This document shows positions 57,923 through 64,000 of a stretch of 64,000 nt of DNA, in pieces; position 1 is the stretch's first letter; every line of letters begins with the position of its first letter. The notes under the pieces were generated by a model. It did not search any database, was not told where the DNA came from, and worked only from the letters and a program-made list of their open reading frames with translations. The position numbers and the translations under genes were made by a program. The stretch is taken from the NCBI RefSeq assembly GCF_017751145.1, contig NZ_CP046640.1, forward strand, positions 2,584,137-2,648,136. Direction: 5' to 3'. Origin of the DNA: Iocasia fonsfrigidae. GTDB lineage: Bacteria; Bacillota; Halanaerobiia; Halanaerobiales; DTU029.

Positions 57923-60661
57923 TTATTTAGAAATAAAAGCCGGTTTAAAGATGTTAAGTAATAGTGGTAAAATTGTCAATGCTGCCAGTGATGAAGTAAA
58001 CATTGTCAGGGCTATTAATAAACCCAGATAAACCAGTGGATAGAAGTTGGAACAAAGCAGCACTATAAAGCCAGCTGCTACTGATGTAGCATTAAAAATA
58101 ATGGCCTTACCTGTTGAAATCAAAGTCTTTCTGGTTACCTGATACAGATTACTACTCTTCTGCCTTTCTGAATGATAACGGGCCAGGAAATGTATTGTAT
58201 AATCAACCCCAATTCCAATAGCAATTGAAGCAACCATAGCTGTCCCTACATCAAGCTTTATTCCTGTATACCCCATCAAGGCAAAATTAATTAATAGTGA
58301 AAAAGTCAGAGGAATAATCCCATAAAGTCCTGCCAGAATAGACCTATATGAAATAGCAACAATTATAAAAACTATTATTAAGGAAATCACTATACTCATA
58401 GTCTGACTGTGTACAATTAGATTATTAGCTGCCAGGGCCATATCAGCATTACCAGATATCTTTACCTTATATCCCTCTGGAAAATATTCCTGACTATATT
58501 TACTTACTTCCTTTTTTACTTTGGCTGCTACCAGGTTACTGGGACTATTAAGCTGTATTAGAATCTGAGCCTTATCTGGTTCTAACTGGTCATTAATCAT
58601 ATCATCAAGACTACCTGAATATAAAAGCAGGTATTGTGAAACTAAATCCTTTAGCCCCTGTTTATCCACAGCAGGATATTTGCTTAAATCATAGGGTATT
58701 TCATTATAGGCAGCCCCCTGAAAGTTCATTTCTCTCTTGATAAGTTCAAGCAGTTCTTCTCCATTTAAATTTAGTTTATCTGCCCTCAATAAACTCTTAT
58801 TTAACAACTCAATGAATTGATATTCACTGATATGTTTTTCCTTATCAGGCCCGGAGTTTATAACAAACTCCTCTTGACTACTTTCCCCAGCAGGAGAAGA
58901 TTCATGTTCACTGCTGTAAAAACTGGAGGTAGTTTCATCCCCTTTATTATCATTCCCTGCATCAGAATAAAAGCTGGAAATACTTTCAGAATCTGTTTCC
59001 ATAGATTCACTATAGAAACTGGAAGTACTCTCTTCCTTACTATCTTGACTTCCCCCAGAAAAAAAGCTGCTGGTAGTTTCACTCCCTTCATCAAGGACAG
59101 TATCTTCACCCTGCTCTATCTCTTCTTCAGGGTAATGCATAACCCTGTTCATTCTCTTAATAAAATCACTTATGGAAGACACCTTACCAACCTCAGTCAT
59201 ATTCTCCATCAAATATTGCTCCAGTTCATCAATCCCTTTTAATATCTCCGGGTCTGTAAGACTACCCTGACCCTCACCTTCAATCATAACATTCATTAGA
59301 GATGTCCCACTAAAATTTTCATTTATAAATTTGTCTGCCTGCCTGATCTCAGTATCTTCCTTAAACATCTCTATAAGAGGGGTATCAATAATAATCCTGC
59401 TGATACCTACTAGAGATACAGAGAAAATTATTACAATTAATATCAATAAACTTATTCTCTTCTGAGCATATAACTCATGAAGCCTGGTAATTACTGTTTC
59501 AAAATGACCCCTGCTTTGATATTGATCTGCTGAAACCTCTTTACCTTCACCAAATTTTAGTAATAAAAGGGCTGGTATTAATAAAATGGCTACTAAGAAT
59601 GCTGCAGCAATCCCTATTGCTGTAAATATTCCAAAACTTCTAATCGGTATAATCTGACTACTGGCCAGTGACCCAAAACCCACTACAGTTGTTAAACCAG
59701 CCAGAAAAACAGGTTTACCGATCTGTTTTACTGTTCCCAGTACTATCTCCCGGTGTCTTTGGCTAGAAATAATACCCTCTTCTTCTATAAGATCATCATA
59801 ATAGTGACTTAAGATATGTATTCCATAAGCACTGCCAACTGCAATTAGCAGAACTGGTATTACAGTTGAAACCAGGGTCATATTTACCCCTAACAGGGCC
59901 ATTAACCCAACAGCCCAGATTGTACTAATAATTACTGTCACCATTGTTAAAATTACCGGAAAAATTTTCCTAAAAAAGAGGAAAAGGGCCACTACTAAAA
60001 TAATAACAATAAAAGGAAGGAGGTACTTAATATCCTCTATCATCTTATCACCCATCAGGACATTAACCGCTGTAGCCCCGGCAATATAAATTTCAAAATT
60101 TTTATAATCAGGGCTATTACTGATCTCTTTAAGCTGATAATATATATGATCCTTTTCTTCATTTCTAAGATTATCCTTTAGACTTACCAATATCTGTGTT
60201 GCATTCAGGTCACTATTATAGAGATTATCCCTATAGAGGTCCCAGGATAACAGTTCTTCCTTTAAATTATATATCTGATTATTATCAACTGGAGTTTCTT
60301 TAACAAGTTCCTCTACTACCATCCCCTCTGCTGTACCTTCTATATAATCTGCCTTGCTCAATGATGTTACTTCATCTACCCCAGAAATCTCTTCAATTCT
60401 ATCACTTAATTCTGCAATTAATGATATGTTTTCCCTGGTAAATAACTTATTATCCCTTGCTTTAAGGGCTACTACCATTCTATCATTGCCGCCAAAGATA
60501 TACTCAATTTCATTATTAGTAATTTTGGAGATATGATTATCTGGTAAGAAAACCTCAATATCATTATTAATTTCTATATTGGGTATCTGCCAGGCAAATA
60601 AAAGGGTAATTATTAATATAGTAACTACAATAAGTTTTTCCTGTTTTAATATCCTATCCAT
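57923..60661 (-). CDS. MMPL/RND-family transporter (HpnN-like)
   Basis: About 912 residues. Two halves each with one membrane span, a large extracytoplasmic loop and five spans. Motifs: IPNIEINNDIEVFLPDNHIS after the first span, LIAVGSAYGIHILSHYYDDL in the first sterol-sensing-like region, and IAIGIGVDYTIHFLARYHSE in the second, typical of MMPL/HpnN lipid exporters. The second loop carries four Ser-rich repeats (about residues 527-582). ATG at 60661 is chosen (GGGG 7 nt upstream); a longer frame overlaps the MarR gene. It probably hands lipids to the LolA-like protein. Confidence 0.88.
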   Translation of the reverse strand: MDRILKQEKLIVVTILIITLLFAWQIPNIEINNDIEVFLPDNHISKITNNEIEYIFGGNDRMVVALKARDNKLFTRENISLIAELSDRIEEISGVDEVTSLSKADYIEGTAEGMVVEELVKETPVDNNQIYNLKEELLSWDLYRDNLYNSDLNATQILVSLKDNLRNEEKDHIYYQLKEISNSPDYKNFEIYIAGATAVNVLMGDKMIEDIKYLLPFIVIILVVALFLFFRKIFPVILTMVTVIISTIWAVGLMALLGVNMTLVSTVIPVLLIAVGSAYGIHILSHYYDDLIEEEGIISSQRHREIVLGTVKQIGKPVFLAGLTTVVGFGSLASSQIIPIRSFGIFTAIGIAAAFLVAILLIPALLLLKFGEGKEVSADQYQSRGHFETVITRLHELYAQKRISLLILIVIIFSVSLVGISRIIIDTPLIEMFKEDTEIRQADKFINENFSGTSLMNVMIEGEGQGSLTDPEILKGIDELEQYLMENMTEVGKVSSISDFIKRMNRVMHYPEEEIEQGEDTVLDEGSETTSSFFSGGSQDSKEESTSSFYSESMETDSESISSFYSDAGNDNKGDETTSSFYSSEHESSPAGESSQEEFVINSGPDKEKHISEYQFIELLNKSLLRADKLNLNGEELLELIKREMNFQGAAYNEIPYDLSKYPAVDKQGLKDLVSQYLLLYSGSLDDMINDQLEPDKAQILIQLNSPSNLVAAKVKKEVSKYSQEYFPEGYKVKISGNADMALAANNLIVHSQTMSIVISLIIVFIIVAISYRSILAGLYGIIPLTFSLLINFALMGYTGIKLDVGTAMVASIAIGIGVDYTIHFLARYHSERQKSSNLYQVTRKTLISTGKAIIFNATSVAAGFIVLLCSNFYPLVYLGLLIALTMFTSSLAALTILPLLLNIFKPAFISK
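58914..59080 (-). repeat. Four SSF(Y/F)S repeats in the MMPL transporter
   Basis: In-frame repeats TTSSFFSG, STSSFYSE, SISSFYSD and TTSSFYSS are spaced 15-17 residues apart, separated by acidic Asp/Glu/Ser linkers. They lie in the second extracytoplasmic loop. The DNA copies share about 20 bp but have drifted at silent sites. Confidence 0.8.
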
Positions 60662-60680
60662 TATTCTTCCCCACTTTCCT

Positions 60681-61115
60681 TCAGGATAAATCATTCTGCG
60701 CAAAATTATACATTTTTTTAAGATTTCTCAACATAACTTTAGCCTCATTATCTGGAATATCGCCCATTATAAAATCAAACCAATCCTGATAAACCTTCCT
60801 GACTATTAATTTAATCCCCTCTGCCTTTTCACTAAGAAATATTAGGTTTACCCGACCGTCTTCAAGAGACCTTTGACGAAAGAGATAACTCTTCTTTAAA
60901 AGACCCTTAACTGCCCGGGAAACTGTAGCCTTATCTACCCCTAGATTAGCAGTTAACACCTCCTGATTTACACCGTCTTTGTCTCTATAAAGATGCATTA
61001 GGAGATTAGCCTCACTATGTTTTAAATTGTAGACTTTAAGCTTTTCATCAATAAATTGTTCATGGTGTTTATATAACCTGGAAATCCATTTGCCAATTGG
61101 GGCATCAATTAACAT
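60681..61115 (-). CDS. MarR-family transcriptional regulator
   Basis: About 144 residues. Winged helix with LKHSEANLLMHLYRDKDGVN, recognition helix NLGVDKATVSRAVKGLLKKS and wing FRQRSLEDGRVNLIFLSEKA. ATG at 61115 is preferred, 5 nt after AAAGAGGTGG. A GTG three codons upstream lies inside the SD. First gene of the MMPL operon, behind a promoter flanked by two palindromes that fit autorepression. Confidence 0.93.
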   Translation of the reverse strand: MLIDAPIGKWISRLYKHHEQFIDEKLKVYNLKHSEANLLMHLYRDKDGVNQEVLTANLGVDKATVSRAVKGLLKKSYLFRQRSLEDGRVNLIFLSEKAEGIKLIVRKVYQDWFDFIMGDIPDNEAKVMLRNLKKMYNFAQNDLS

Positions 61116-61134
61116 TAATTCCACCTCTTTTTAA

Positions 61135-61146
61135 TTGCAGCTGCAA
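61135..61146. promoter_or_regulatory. Operator-like palindrome 2
   Basis: TTGCAGCTGCAA is a perfect 12-bp palindrome in the MarR 5' leader, about 20 bp from the start codon. It shares TTGCA half-sites with palindrome 1. Confidence 0.5.
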
Positions 61147-61160
61147 CTATCCTATAGCTT

Positions 61161-61189
61161 ATCATAGCAAAATATAGTTGTACTTGCAA
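61161..61189 (-). promoter_or_regulatory. Promoter of the MarR-MMPL operon
   Basis: TTGCAA (61184-61189) and TATGAT (61161-61166) with a 17-bp spacer on the minus strand. The -35 lies within palindrome 1. Confidence 0.7.
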
Positions 61190-61193
61190 CTAT
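61174..61193. promoter_or_regulatory. Operator-like palindrome 1 over the -35
   Basis: ATAGTTG-N6-CAACTAT, a 20-bp inverted repeat of the length MarR dimers bind. It covers the -35 box, so bound MarR would block polymerase. Confidence 0.6.
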
Positions 61194-61454
61194 TATATTT
61201 CAATGATTGAGCTGCATTATAGTAATTAATAGTAATTAATGCAACTCTCCTCCCTCAATCTCAAAATTAGTTACACTTGCGAGTTAAACTAATATTTTAG
61301 AATGATCATAAGCTACTATAAAGCAACTCATAGATTGACTTTATTTTTAAAATAAAATATAATTAAAATCAATAATTATTTTTATTTAAATTCTTAAAGT
61401 CAATTAATTACACAAGATGCTGTTACATAAAAAAAATAAATAGGAGAATACTTT

Positions 61455-62351
61455 ATGGTTAATAGTTTTGCACACTCAGTTTATTATGCACCAAGGGGGA
61501 AAGATAGACTCCTTTCTTTAGGAAACAACATCTCTCAATTTTACTTATCTTCTAATGATCAATTAATAGGGTTAATCGGCGATGCTGGAGCTGGTAAATC
61601 TTTATTAATTAAAGGAATGTTTCCCGGGTTAATTCTCACAAATGATGATGAAGGAATTAATATGAGACCTCTTCCCATATTTAGCGATTATCAAGATGGT
61701 AAACCTAATAGCCATACTTATCATATTGACATGCGATTTGAAACTGCGTTTAAACAACCCTGGCAACTAGCCGAAGCAATTGAATACGCTATAAAAAATG
61801 AGCGAAGAGTAATTGTCGAACACTATAATTTACTAGAAGATCATCTCAATATATCACCAGAAATGCTAATTGGAATTGGTGAAGAAGTAATAGTAACAAG
61901 ACCTGGGGTATTTGGACCTTATTCTAAAGAAATAGCTGACATTGTTTTTAAATCTATAAAATATCGTCGGATGGCACATACTGCTGAGGATTTAACTGCC
62001 ATGGCAATAGAAAAAAGAGGCTATCCCAGACCTCCATTACATAGTGATGTCAAAAGTGGATTTGTTTTATTATTTGAAGATAAACCTGATTTTTCTATCA
62101 AAGAAATCGAACAGGAAGTCAAAGAACATATTAAAAAAAATGAAAAAGTAAGCTATGTTGATGACAAACATATTAAAATAGGAGATTTTAAGTATCTATG
62201 TACAGGACCAAGAATACATTTGCATAGAACTGGAGAACTTGAAGGATATAGATTATTACCAGAATTTAAAATTGATACCAAGCAAAATCTCTTTTTACTG
62301 ACTGGTTTTGTCGGAACAGAACACAGTCAATTTAAATTAAGTACCTTTTAA
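61455..62351 (+). CDS. P-loop protein of the 'AlaRS second additional domain' type, unknown function
   Basis: 298 residues. N-terminal region HSVYYAPRGKDRLLSLGNNI, then a Walker A loop GLIGDAGAGKSLLIKGMFPG (GDAGAGKS at 42-49), a kinase-like region with HTYHIDMRFETAFKQPWQLA, and a C-terminal domain with CTGPRIHLHRTGELEGYRLL. I recall this pattern from clostridial proteins named after the alanyl-tRNA synthetase second additional domain; no reaction is established. ATG start with TAGGAGA upstream. Divergent from the MarR operon; followed on the other strand by DUF4387 and AtuA-type genes. Confidence 0.65.
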   Translation: MVNSFAHSVYYAPRGKDRLLSLGNNISQFYLSSNDQLIGLIGDAGAGKSLLIKGMFPGLILTNDDEGINMRPLPIFSDYQDGKPNSHTYHIDMRFETAFKQPWQLAEAIEYAIKNERRVIVEHYNLLEDHLNISPEMLIGIGEEVIVTRPGVFGPYSKEIADIVFKSIKYRRMAHTAEDLTAMAIEKRGYPRPPLHSDVKSGFVLLFEDKPDFSIKEIEQEVKEHIKKNEKVSYVDDKHIKIGDFKYLCTGPRIHLHRTGELEGYRLLPEFKIDTKQNLFLLTGFVGTEHSQFKLSTF

Positions 62352-62686
62352 ATATTGTTTATTTCCTCCTTTGAGCAATATGCTTTCACCCCATCTCTAT
62401 AGAGGTCATTACCATCATTGATTACTGTCTGGCCGCATGACAGTTAAACAGCTACTGGTAATGAGGCTAGCTGCTACAATCTCATCTTTATTTATCTGCC
62501 TCATTAAAATCATCTCTTCTCAACATAGTTACCTATGAAATTACTGTTCAAATAATACAAATACATATTATAGAGGAGTAATATATACAATGATTTAGAT
62601 TACAACTCTACTATAATTATAAAAAAATCACATTTATATCTTCTCCTCTAATTTGAATTGTTTATTTAAAAAACATTCGGTTAAAT
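62352..62686. other. Intergenic region with a compact folded element
   Basis: 335 bp between convergent genes. The part 62407-62463 folds as nested stems (listed separately). The remainder is AT-rich without an ORF or a clear terminator. Confidence 0.55.
62407..62463. repeat. Nested inverted repeats, possible structured RNA
   Basis: CATTACCA (62407-62414) pairs with TGGTAATG (62456-62463), enclosing a 6-bp hairpin ACTGTC / GACAGT (62424-62444) with loop TGGCCGCAT. It is the only GC-richer stretch in this gap. No U-tract follows on either side, so it is not an ordinary terminator. Confidence 0.5.
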
Positions 62687-62998
62687 CTATATCTCAATAC
62701 TAAGTAAAGGGACATGTTGTTGAGCACCATATACATCCCTTTCACCAGGGGCTCCTGCAGATAATGGCCGTACTATCGTGATTTTCACGGCACGAGCTGG
62801 TTCAAAAAAAATTATAGAACTTATTTGGTCCTTTTCTATACCATAGAGTCGACTAATTAAATTTTTATTAATTAACTTGTTTTCTTTAACTCTTTCATAA
62901 ATTTTTCTATCTTTAAATATTATATCAAAAGTTAATTCATAGGGGCCAGCGTTTTTACTTCTAATTACTTCTGCATACTCAATTATTGGTTTACCCAT
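62687..62998 (-). CDS. DUF4387 family protein
   Basis: 103 residues. Conserved pattern AEVIRSKNAGPYELTFDIIF, then FFEPARAVKITIVRPLSAGA with PGERDVYGAQQHVPLL, as in DUF4387, a small partner found with or fused to AtuA/DUF1446 proteins. ATG at 62998 has GGGGGAG at about 6 nt; another ATG lies one codon upstream. It overlaps the 3' end of the AtuA-type gene by 8 bp. Function unknown. Confidence 0.85.
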   Translation of the reverse strand: MGKPIIEYAEVIRSKNAGPYELTFDIIFKDRKIYERVKENKLINKNLISRLYGIEKDQISSIIFFEPARAVKITIVRPLSAGAPGERDVYGAQQHVPLLSIEI

Positions 62999-64000
62999 CA
63001 TTTTCTCCCCCAACTTTAATAATTTCCAAAGGAAAAGCCTCTACTGGATTATCTATTTCCAGTAAATGATTGATATTAAACTGATATACTTCCCCAGTCT
63101 TTATATCAGATGGTGAGTAGGGAAACGCTAAATTACCTGCTGTTGCAATTCTTCCATCATAACCATAATGTAGCATAGCTGAACGAGTAAAACTACAAAT
63201 GGTATTAGCCAACTCCTGGGTTAATGCTATAGCCTCAATTATTATTCCCAATTCATGGGACAATAGTTTTGATTTTGGTTCAAGATCCCCCATTACTCCA
63301 TTTTTTCCATAGACTCTGAAAAAAAGTTGATAATCTTCCGCCTTTATATTAGCAAAATTTTCCTTAGCCATTTCTTTAACATCAGCAATAATTGAATCAA
63401 TTTGCTCTATCATAATAGGGTCCCTAGTACCAGCAATAGAAATCGTTCTATAACCAATCATCTTAGCCCCTTCAAGTTTTATAGTATATTTTTCATTTTT
63501 GACAAAGCGGCTGCCCTTTACTTCAACCCGTCTATTGTCTATTTGTTTAAATTTAGTTTCTCTTAAATCTATTATCCCTCCAGGACCTAATAATTCATAG
63601 GGATTACTTTTTTCATAAAGGGTATGAGCAGCTACAGAAGTTTCCGTACATTTTCGTTTTTTATTTAAAGGTTCTAATATAAACGAATCTTTACTTAATA
63701 TCCCTAACATACAATCACTACCACTACCAGGATCAGCAGCAATACTAGCACATTCTAATATTTTCCCCATATGCAGTGATAACCCTTCCGGAAAACCTGC
63801 TTTAACTGCCGGTGCCGCAAAAACAGTGGGGTCATATGCCCTTCCTGCTAAAATTACATCTACTTCCCTGTCAAGGGCTTTTATAATTGGTTCTATTCCC
63901 ATTTGTCCAACAATTCTAGTCGAACTTATGATCTCATTGAGATCTAATGGTGCTACTGGATATAAAGGTTCTATATTACCTCTATTATATTGATCGACTA
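62991..64000 (-). CDS. AtuA family (DUF1446) protein, partial
   Basis: At least 336 residues; the 5' end is beyond the right edge because the frame stays open to base 64000. Motifs: LAGRAYDPTVFAAPAVKAGF, MGKILECASIAADPGSGSDC, ESNPYELLGPGG-like NPYELLGPGGIIDLRETKF, and ARAMLHYGYDGRIATAGN-like SAMLHYGYDGRIATAGNLAF. AtuA is named from acyclic terpene degradation, but many relatives with DUF4387 partners are of unknown role, probably in metabolism of organic acids. Overlaps the DUF4387 gene. Confidence 0.85.
   Translation of the reverse strand, partial: VDQYNRGNIEPLYPVAPLDLNEIISSTRIVGQMGIEPIIKALDREVDVILAGRAYDPTVFAAPAVKAGFPEGLSLHMGKILECASIAADPGSGSDCMLGILSKDSFILEPLNKKRKCTETSVAAHTLYEKSNPYELLGPGGIIDLRETKFKQIDNRRVEVKGSRFVKNEKYTIKLEGAKMIGYRTISIAGTRDPIMIEQIDSIIADVKEMAKENFANIKAEDYQLFFRVYGKNGVMGDLEPKSKLLSHELGIIIEAIALTQELANTICSFTRSAMLHYGYDGRIATAGNLAFPYSPSDIKTGEVYQFNINHLLEIDNPVEAFPLEIIKVGGENDG

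Larger units (their letters stand above)
61116..61454. other. Divergent control region of the MarR-MMPL operon and the P-loop gene
   Basis: 339 bp between divergent genes. Contains the MarR promoter and two operator-like palindromes (listed), a further palindrome ATTAGTT ... AACTAAT at 61266-61293 around ACTTGCGAGT, and a tandem 10-bp repeat TAGTAATTAA near 61220-61240. No ORF. Confidence 0.6.

Noticed and set aside
58817-59242. 141-codon plus-strand frame inside the MMPL transporter gene
   Set aside because: It is antisense to the Ser-rich repeats of the transporter. It has no SD, and its composition is the mirror of the coding strand.
62407-62463. Known riboswitch class for the nested hairpin
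   Set aside because: I compared it from memory with purine, lysine, THF, fluoride, guanidine and T-box cores and found no match. It is left as an unassigned structure.

Overview
The window looks like chromosome from an anaerobic, motile, low-GC Firmicute that has an outer membrane, most likely a member of the Halanaerobiales (Halanaerobium/Halothermothrix-like). The evidence is AT-rich DNA, strong Shine-Dalgarno (SD) sequences with many TTG and GTG starts, the gene order polA-mutM-ytaF-coaE, pyruvate:ferredoxin oxidoreductase, a SAM-I riboswitch, sporulation-related small proteins, and clear outer-membrane machinery (TolC-type channels, RND and MacAB pumps, a beta-barrel protein ending in Phe, a LolA-like protein). 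The species is inferred, not proven. No rRNA, tRNA, CRISPR array, prophage or complete insertion sequence was seen.

Layout. 1-5.9 kb: an oligopeptide ABC importer operon (oppA-B-C-D-F, leftward, oppF cut by the window edge). 6.3-12.1 kb: a DNA repair/housekeeping operon, polA-mutM-ytaF-coaE-mgsA-lytic transglycosylase. 12.4-14.9 kb: metY-metA under a SAM-I riboswitch with promoter and terminator visible. 15.1-17.4 kb (rightward): a Na+/Ca2+-type antiporter with no ordinary start codon, cytidine deaminase, a YwgA-like gene (leftward) and a small DUF3787-type gene. 17.5-28.8 kb (leftward): pyruvate:ferredoxin oxidoreductase, an MFS transporter, a CDF metal exporter with dCMP deaminase, a sigma-70 factor, RecQ, and a sensor kinase.

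27.3-39.0 kb is one long efflux operon, read right to left: two TolC-like proteins (the second frameshifted), an AcrA-like adaptor, an AcrB-like RND pump, a MacA-like adaptor, a MacB-type ATPase and permease, a response regulator with its middle deleted, and the sensor kinase. A divergent ArsR-type regulator sits upstream. An intact paralog of the broken response regulator lies alone at 41.1 kb.

41.8-55.3 kb holds late flagellar genes: flgM-flgN-flgK-flgL-fliW-csrA-flgD-(TIGR02530-like)-flgE-coiled-coil gene, then an 800-bp repeat-rich gap, then flagellin-flaG-fliD-fliT-like-fliS. The flagellin leader has a hairpin with GGA in its loop next to the SD, as expected for CsrA/FliW control.

55.6-61.1 kb: a MarR-controlled operon of an MMPL/RND transporter, a LolA-like protein and an outer-membrane beta-barrel, probably a trans-envelope lipid or lipoprotein transport route. 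61.4-64 kb: a P-loop protein divergent from a DUF4387 gene and an AtuA/DUF1446-type gene (cut by the window edge).

The most unusual items are a dispersed repeat family with terminal inverted repeats and a conserved internal stem (12.2 kb and 47.2-47.7 kb), the dead/intact response regulator pair around the efflux operon, a dnaX-type A AAA AAG slippery site exactly where the TolC frame breaks, four SSF(Y/F)S repeats in the MMPL transporter, and the flagellin leader.
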